Source: Bacteroidales bacterium
GTDB lineage: Bacteria; Bacteroidota; Bacteroidia; Bacteroidales; VadinHA17
DNA: 38,842 bases
Direction: 5' to 3'
Assembly (NCBI GenBank): GCA_025358645.1
Contig: JANYIW010000031.1
Coordinates: 1 to 38,842 of the forward strand
A program made the position numbers and the translations under genes. The notes below the pieces were generated by a model. That model made no database searches. It saw nothing but the letters and a program-made list of their open reading frames with translations, and was not told the DNA's origin. This document shows positions 33,598 to 38,842 of the stretch, piece by piece; position 1 is the first letter of the stretch, and the number at the start of each line of letters is the position of its first letter.

Positions 33598-34998
33598 CTA
33601 AATTTCGTATTCCTGCCCTTTAGCCGGTATTTCAATGTTTATAAATCCTTCATTCAAAAGCGTAGAAACATATTTCTTCTGTGTTTCATACTCACCATGA
33701 ACTATAAACATCTTAGAGAGCGCTTTCTTATCCTGACATCCAAGAAAGCTGATCAATTCTTTATAATCAGCATGACCACTGAATGATTCGATTTTTTTCA
33801 CTTCAGCTTTTACAGGATAAACGGTTCCGAAAATAGAAACTTCTTTTTCTCCTCTTCCTATTCTTGCACCAAGAGTTGTTGGTGCACAATATCCCACAAT
33901 AAGAATGGTGTTTTTCGGATCTGAGATATTATTAACAAGATGATGTTTTACGCGCCCTGCCTCCATCATACCTGATGCTGAGATAATTACACAAGGGTTT
34001 TTATGATCATTAAGCTTTTTTGAATCTTCTACCTTGTTGATATAATACAGATTATCAAATCCGAACGGATCAGGATCTTTTTCCATAACATCACTGAAAT
34101 TTTTATTAAAACACTCAGGGTGCATCCTGAAAACAGCTGTTGCATTTACTGCAAGAGGGCTATCGACAAAAATATCAATTTTAGGTAATCTTCCCTGGTT
34201 AAAGAAGTTATTCAATGAAAATACAATTTCCTGAGTACGGCCCACACTAAAGGCAGGAATTATAAGTTTTCCGCCTTTGTTAACACAGGTATCCACCACT
34301 ATCTTCAGGAGATCTTCTACTGCCTCTTTTGGGTCCTGATGCAATCTGTCACCATAAGTTGATTCGGTGATAAGGATATCAGCTTGTGGAAAAGGTTGTG
34401 GATTGGCGAGAATCTGGTCAACGGGCCGGCCTATATCTCCTGTATAAGCAATTCTTTTAATCTTACCGTTTTCGGTTATTTCGATATTGGCAACGCCACT
34501 GCCAAGCATGTGACCTGTATTTGTGAACTTAACTTTTATGTTTTCATCAATCCTGAATTTCATCTCATCAGGCACTCCGATAAAAAGGCCCATGCAGGCT
34601 TTAGCGTCTTCCTGTGTATAAAGGGGAGTCACCTGGGGCAATCCTTTCTTTGTTCTGCGCTTATTGAATGTAATTGTATCATGCTCCTGAATAAAAGCAG
34701 AATCAGCGAGCATTATTGCACACAGGTCGCGCGTGCCGTTTGTACAGATAACAGAACCCCTGAAGCCCAGTTTAAATGCATAGGGTATCAAACCGGCATG
34801 ATCTATGTGTGCATGTGTGAGGATAATATGATCGATCTGTGAGGGGTCGAACATAAGGTCTCTGTTCATACTATCAGTTTCGAGGCCCTTACCCTGGAAC
34901 ATCCCGCAATCAAGAAGAATTTTTTTACCTGAATCTGTAGTAATGAGATGTTTACTTCCGGTAACCTCTCTGGCAGCGCCTATAAATTTTATTTTCAT
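33598..34998 (-). CDS. Metallo-beta-lactamase/beta-CASP RNase-like protein
   Basis: 466 residues. The MBL zinc motif THAHIDHAG, the second motif ESTYGDR, the beta-CASP region (SPLAVNAT, ISASGMMEAGRVKHHL) and the C-terminal RNA-specificity motif FSGHADYKEL are all present. This is the bacterial CPSF73-like family (for example Thermus TTHA0252), with endo/exoribonuclease activity in characterised members. N-terminal FIGAAREVTGSKHLI is typical. It is likely a single-gene unit; the next gene upstream ends 99 bases away. Confidence 0.9.
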   Translation of the reverse strand: MKIKFIGAAREVTGSKHLITTDSGKKILLDCGMFQGKGLETDSMNRDLMFDPSQIDHIILTHAHIDHAGLIPYAFKLGFRGSVICTNGTRDLCAIMLADSAFIQEHDTITFNKRRTKKGLPQVTPLYTQEDAKACMGLFIGVPDEMKFRIDENIKVKFTNTGHMLGSGVANIEITENGKIKRIAYTGDIGRPVDQILANPQPFPQADILITESTYGDRLHQDPKEAVEDLLKIVVDTCVNKGGKLIIPAFSVGRTQEIVFSLNNFFNQGRLPKIDIFVDSPLAVNATAVFRMHPECFNKNFSDVMEKDPDPFGFDNLYYINKVEDSKKLNDHKNPCVIISASGMMEAGRVKHHLVNNISDPKNTILIVGYCAPTTLGARIGRGEKEVSIFGTVYPVKAEVKKIESFSGHADYKELISFLGCQDKKALSKMFIVHGEYETQKKYVSTLLNEGFINIEIPAKGQEYEI

Positions 34999-35050
34999 TT
35001 TTATGTCAGTTTAGTATGTAAAGATAACTAATAAAATCATGAAAAATTGA

Positions 35051-35095
35051 ACCAGGAACGCGAAACGAGGACCGGGGAACGCGGGCCGCGAAACG
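35051..35095. repeat. GC-rich imperfect direct repeat
   Basis: The short intergenic stretch holds repeated GGAACGCG and CGCGAAACG elements, rich in GC against AT-rich surroundings, just after the stop of the propeller sensor gene. It may be a small tandem expansion like that at 24776-25141. No promoter or hairpin with a T tract was recognised. Confidence 0.4.
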
Positions 35096-35097
35096 AT

Positions 35098-38000
35098 TTA
35101 AATTCTGATACCTAAAATAGTAACATCATCGATCTGGTCAAAAGGACCCTTCCACTTTTCGAACTCATTCTCAATGATACTTCGTTGTTCTGACAAGGGT
35201 CTGTAGTAGATCTCTGCAAGAAGCTTTTTAAGTTTTGCTTTTTTATACTTGACACCTTTCGGTCCACCAAACTGATCCGACAACCCATCTGAAAAGATGT
35301 ATATAGTATCACCCTTTTTTAAATTGATCTCGTAATTTGTGAATTTATCTTTTTCACCATAGTAGATACCTATCGGCATCCTGTCGGCTTTATATTCTTT
35401 AAATTCACCTCCCTGGAAAATGAAGAGTGGATTAAACGCACCAGAAAATTCAAGGATCTTCCTGTTTTTATGAAGAACACAAAAAGCAATATCCATTCCG
35501 TCGGCTGCCTCCCCATCTTTACCTGTCTGATGAAGTGCTGTTTTAATTTTATCGCGTAACAGCTCAAGTATGGTATTTGCATGAAGGTTATCATTATTGG
35601 TAATTATCTCATTAAGTGTAGATATCCCGAGTGTACTCATAAATGCGCCGGGAACGCCATGACCAGTACAGTCGGCAACTGTAAAGAAAACATTCTTTTC
35701 ATCTTCCCCTATCCAGTAAAAATCACCACTTACAATATCCCTTGGCTTGAAAATAATAAAATAGTCGGAAAAAGATGTTTTAAAATGTTCATCCACTGGC
35801 AGCATAGCCATCTGTATCCTGCTGGCATATTCAATACTTGACGTTATCTCTTGTTTCTGGGCCTCAATTTCAGCTGTGCGCTGCTTTACCTTCTCTTCAA
35901 GTAACCTGTTTGTCTTCTGAAGCTGTTGCTCCCTTAAACGGACAATAAAGAAAAGGAAAATTAATATAAAAGAACCTGAAAGAACATAGAAAACCGGAGT
36001 CTGGGTAAAAGAAGCTTTTATTGTAAATTTAACTGATTCTGGCACACCTATATTACCCCACAGATCTTTTGCTCTTACTTTAAGTGTATATTTACCAGGT
36101 ATTGGTATTATTATGTTGTAATTTGTACGAACGGACCAGGGCGACCAATCGGGATAGAGTTTATTAATTGTATACTGATATTGTGTAGTATTTTGTTTCA
36201 CGTAGCCTGGTGCAACAATATCAAAATTAATGATATTATCTCCCCTGTTGAAGATAATATTTGATAAATTAAATGTTGTTTCCTTTTCATCGTAAATCCT
36301 TTTTACGAAAACATCACTTTCCGAATTGATTTTTGATGGTTTGATAAGATCGATCCTGAAAATCCGGTTTTCTCCATCTATCACCCATAGGTTATTATTT
36401 CCAGCATTTATTGATATAGCATCATTAAATATTTTAAAGAGTGATATCTCTTTTTCAACCAATTTGTTAACTGGGTGCAAGTAGATCCATTCATCACCAC
36501 GTCTTATCCATGGCATATTTGAAAGAGGATAGAAATATTTCACCTTTGACCCGGTTGAGCTTTTATCAGATCTCGATTGAATAAATTTCTCTGACAGTTT
36601 ATTATAATAATAAATTCCCGATTCAGTGTACAGGTAAACAGAATCGTTAATTAAATCGACTACATAACGCTGCGGAAAATCATTTTTAATGCTTACCCTG
36701 GTATATTTCACTGCATCAGACCCCTTGCTGATATCTGCGCGAAGGGCCGCATTATCTATCCCAAGCCATAAAGTATTATTATTGGTTTTAATAATTGAAT
36801 ATACAGCATCGGTAAATCCGCGATCGAAAGATTCTGATAACCATCTGCCATTCTGATACTTCACTGAAAAATATCCATCTCTCGCTGCAATATAATATTT
36901 CTTATCCACAGGTTGCCAGCTGATAAAATTTATATATCTGTTTCCTGCTATTATTTCTGCTTTATGATTATTAATCACCAAAAGTCCTTTATTAGTTGCA
37001 GCCAATACCCCATTTCCAGTAGATACCAGTTGTCGGCATTTTTCATTAGATCCTTCAACTTTTTTGAAAATATAATTAATAGAATTAAGCTTGCTAATGG
37101 CTCCTTTGATGTATTTATCCCCTGATAATTTTTCTTTATTAGCAGTTTCTGTTCCTATGGAAGTAGCATTTTTGTCCTTTACAATTTTCTTGCCGAATAT
37201 CCTGGTGAAAATATTTTTACGGTTGCTCTTTGCCTCCCTGGTCTTTTCTGACTGATTGACCGGCGCTGAGATATTATCTGCCGGATTGTTATTAGTAACC
37301 ATCTGAGCTTCAGAATAATTTTCAACCTTTGTCAGATAAAAGACTCCTTCACTGGTTCCAACATATAGTTCATTATTATACATCAGAGATGTTGTCAGAT
37401 TCCCCTTAAGTCCGGGATATATACTGAAATTTTCTACAGGCAGGTTAAGGTCAGCCCGTGTAAGTCCATATTGATGGGAAAGCCATAAACCGCCGCTTTT
37501 ATCGAATCCCATAGCAAAGATCTCATTATCGGGAAGTTTATTCTGATTATTGATTGTAAACCGAATATTACCACTCATTCTATCGACAACAAGTGCTCCA
37601 CCATCAAGCGTTGAAAAAGCATAAAGGCTATCACCTATTGCAATCCCCTCCGACAAAATATTCTCCCTCAGGTATCCGTCATCGTTGATTTTATAATCAT
37701 AGAATTTTATCCCATCGAAAAGTGATAGTTTTCCATTGCTGAGACCCACCAAAACCTTACTTTTATTATAAGGCAGGGAGAACAGAACATCAATTTTTTC
37801 AGTAAGATAACCAGTAACAACCCGGGACAGTGAATCGCTTACGAGCCTGTACAATCCCTTATTCATTACATTGATAAATGTATTCTTAGGAGTAACGAAC
37901 ATGCCTGCAAATGGAGTCTCATCTTTTGAGTTCAGACGAAGTTCAAGTTTGCCATTCACCAGATTTTGACGGCTTATTGATTTCTCTCCATAAAACCAGG

Positions 38001-38391
38001 CCACAGAATCATTAAAGACAATTTGAGTAATTATACCAATATCTGAAGCATCTCCGGATAGTGATACATATTTATATGATCCTGTAAGGTCTTTCTCCAG
38101 TAATCCGTAACTATTATCACCCCCGACATAGATCTTCCCATTTCGTGGATTTGCCTGCATTGAGAAAGGTATATTAGGTATCCGGATAGAAAGCCAATCC
38201 TGCCCGTCAAATGACAAGATTCCCTTTCTATTTGCAAATAGCATCACATGGTTAATATCCTGACAGATAGCCCAATTCTGATTTTCAATATCCCTGCTTT
38301 CCTTAAAATGAGTGAGGAGAGGTGCGCCTTCCTGTGCCCAAAGTGCGGGGAGAATGAATAAAAGATAAACCAGTGAAAATATTTTTTTCAT
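35098..38391 (-). CDS. Propeller/Y_Y_Y sensor fused to SpoIIE-type PP2C phosphatase
   Basis: 1097 residues from ATG 38391, which starts a signal peptide (KKIFSLVYLLFILPALWAQ) and overlaps the upstream stop by ATGA. A longer frame to 38466 would run into the permease gene. The periplasmic part is a beta-propeller-like region (residues about 25-690) followed by a Y_Y_Y domain (APGYVKQNTTQYQYTI). One membrane helix (VFYVLSGSFILIFLFFIVRL) and a coiled coil lead to the PP2C domain: GDFYWIGED, VADCTGHGVPGAFMS, FSDGLSDQFGG and IDDVTILGIRI. The external half resembles hybrid two-component sensors of Bacteroidota, but the output is a phosphatase rather than a kinase. A low-complexity Asn/Lys/Glu insert lies near 370-430. 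The signal and target are unknown. Confidence 0.85.
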   Translation of the reverse strand: MKKIFSLVYLLFILPALWAQEGAPLLTHFKESRDIENQNWAICQDINHVMLFANRKGILSFDGQDWLSIRIPNIPFSMQANPRNGKIYVGGDNSYGLLEKDLTGSYKYVSLSGDASDIGIITQIVFNDSVAWFYGEKSISRQNLVNGKLELRLNSKDETPFAGMFVTPKNTFINVMNKGLYRLVSDSLSRVVTGYLTEKIDVLFSLPYNKSKVLVGLSNGKLSLFDGIKFYDYKINDDGYLRENILSEGIAIGDSLYAFSTLDGGALVVDRMSGNIRFTINNQNKLPDNEIFAMGFDKSGGLWLSHQYGLTRADLNLPVENFSIYPGLKGNLTTSLMYNNELYVGTSEGVFYLTKVENYSEAQMVTNNNPADNISAPVNQSEKTREAKSNRKNIFTRIFGKKIVKDKNATSIGTETANKEKLSGDKYIKGAISKLNSINYIFKKVEGSNEKCRQLVSTGNGVLAATNKGLLVINNHKAEIIAGNRYINFISWQPVDKKYYIAARDGYFSVKYQNGRWLSESFDRGFTDAVYSIIKTNNNTLWLGIDNAALRADISKGSDAVKYTRVSIKNDFPQRYVVDLINDSVYLYTESGIYYYNKLSEKFIQSRSDKSSTGSKVKYFYPLSNMPWIRRGDEWIYLHPVNKLVEKEISLFKIFNDAISINAGNNNLWVIDGENRIFRIDLIKPSKINSESDVFVKRIYDEKETTFNLSNIIFNRGDNIINFDIVAPGYVKQNTTQYQYTINKLYPDWSPWSVRTNYNIIIPIPGKYTLKVRAKDLWGNIGVPESVKFTIKASFTQTPVFYVLSGSFILIFLFFIVRLREQQLQKTNRLLEEKVKQRTAEIEAQKQEITSSIEYASRIQMAMLPVDEHFKTSFSDYFIIFKPRDIVSGDFYWIGEDEKNVFFTVADCTGHGVPGAFMSTLGISTLNEIITNNDNLHANTILELLRDKIKTALHQTGKDGEAADGMDIAFCVLHKNRKILEFSGAFNPLFIFQGGEFKEYKADRMPIGIYYGEKDKFTNYEINLKKGDTIYIFSDGLSDQFGGPKGVKYKKAKLKKLLAEIYYRPLSEQRSIIENEFEKWKGPFDQIDDVTILGIRI

Positions 38392-38842
38392 GGCTTTACA
38401 AAAAGACTCAATACCATCACTCCAATTAACCCGCAGATACCAATTGATGTTTCCATTACACTCCATGTTTTCAATGTATTTTTTATACTAAGATTGAAAT
38501 ACTCTTTAAAAAGCCAGAATCCACCATCATTCACGTGCCCGAACATAAGACTCCCTGAACCGATTGCAAGTACCATCAGTTCCGGTTTTACCAATCCCCC
38601 GGTTACTAATGGCAGAACTATGCCTGCCGTAGTAATACCCGCCACTGTAGCTGAACCGACACAAAACCTCAGAATTGTTGCAATCAGCCATCCCAGAAAC
38701 CGAGGTGAAAGAGTAGATTGACTCAGCAGTTCACCTATATAATTGCTTACACCGCTATCTACCAGAACCTGTTTCAAAGCTCCGGCTCCGGCAATCAGCA
38801 ACATAATCATAGTGATTGTTGTCACTGAATGGGCCAGTGAAT
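38388..38842 (-). CDS. GntP-type gluconate/H+ symporter family permease, C-terminal part
   Basis: The gene runs off the window end; 150 codons are visible and the frame is open to the last base. The sequence is strongly hydrophobic with about four helices and includes MIMLLIAGAGALKQVLVDSG and HVNDGGFWLFKEYF, which are typical of the GntP/gluconate:proton symporter family. It overlaps the start of the propeller-phosphatase gene by 4 bases, so the two are probably co-transcribed. The transported sugar acid or hydroxy acid cannot be told from this part. Confidence 0.85.
   Translation of the reverse strand, partial: SLAHSVTTITMIMLLIAGAGALKQVLVDSGVSNYIGELLSQSTLSPRFLGWLIATILRFCVGSATVAGITTAGIVLPLVTGGLVKPELMVLAIGSGSLMFGHVNDGGFWLFKEYFNLSIKNTLKTWSVMETSIGICGLIGVMVLSLFVKP

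Noticed and set aside
38392-38466. Longer start for the propeller-phosphatase protein.
   Set aside because: It overlaps the permease coding region and would bury the signal peptide; the ATGA overlap supports 38391.
1-38842. tRNA, rRNA, insertion sequence, integrase or phage genes.
   Set aside because: None was recognised on either strand by reading; a covariance-model search was not possible here.

Overview
The window reads as a chromosomal segment of an anaerobic, fermentative member of the Bacteroidota, probably Bacteroidales. The evidence is low GC, promoter-like boxes of the TAnnTTTG type, weak Shine-Dalgarno sequences, a GH9/NodB lipoprotein, a beta-propeller/Y_Y_Y sensor fused to a PP2C phosphatase, and a HydE/HydG plus HydABC-type gene set. 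No rRNA, tRNA, transposase, integrase or CRISPR array was seen.

Layout. (1) 1-126 is the tail of a DUF559-type endonuclease-like gene. (2) 336-8228 (minus strand) is a tight amino-acid fermentation operon: ADP-forming acyl-CoA synthetase, ACT protein, phenylacetate-CoA ligase-like protein, aminotransferase, ferredoxin, and 2-oxoacid:ferredoxin oxidoreductase alpha, beta and gamma subunits. It would convert amino acids via 2-oxoacids to acyl-CoA, then acid, ATP and reduced ferredoxin. (3) 8614-14895 (plus) holds a C69 peptidase, hydE, a tyrosine phenol-lyase-like PLP enzyme, a TM1266-type regulator and hydG. (4) 14892-24229 (minus) holds a RibF paralogue, Rex, a REC-histidine kinase, a lone receiver, an H-cluster-domain histidine kinase, and a HydA/HydB/HydC-like trimer. 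(5) 24379-28235 (plus, divergent) holds a small ORF, a [2Fe-2S] ferredoxin, a second H-cluster-domain sensor (PAS type) and a SpoIIE-type phosphatase. (6) 28246-38842 is ordinary accessory content: Nudix hydrolase, metallophosphoesterase, GH9-NodB enzyme, YgjP-like metallopeptidase, beta-CASP nuclease, propeller-PP2C sensor and the end of a GntP-type permease.

Most notable. (a) In front of the tyrosine phenol-lyase-like gene lies what looks like a complete transcription attenuator: a promoter box, a 19-residue leader peptide with five consecutive Tyr codons, an antiterminator arm directly after its stop codon, and an intrinsic terminator 30 bases before the gene. HydG, two genes downstream, belongs to the tyrosine-lyase family, so the locus appears tied to tyrosine. 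(b) HydA keeps all four H-cluster cysteines but has lost the usual proton-relay and [2Fe]-pocket residues. HydB has lost parts of the NADH motif. Together with two H-cluster-domain sensors wired to a kinase and a phosphatase, this suggests a hydrogen- or redox-sensing/regulatory complex, or an enzyme with altered chemistry, rather than a textbook bifurcating hydrogenase. (c) Rex-like operators overlap the hydC promoter region and a promoter-like box before TM1266-hydG, and rex itself is in the locus.
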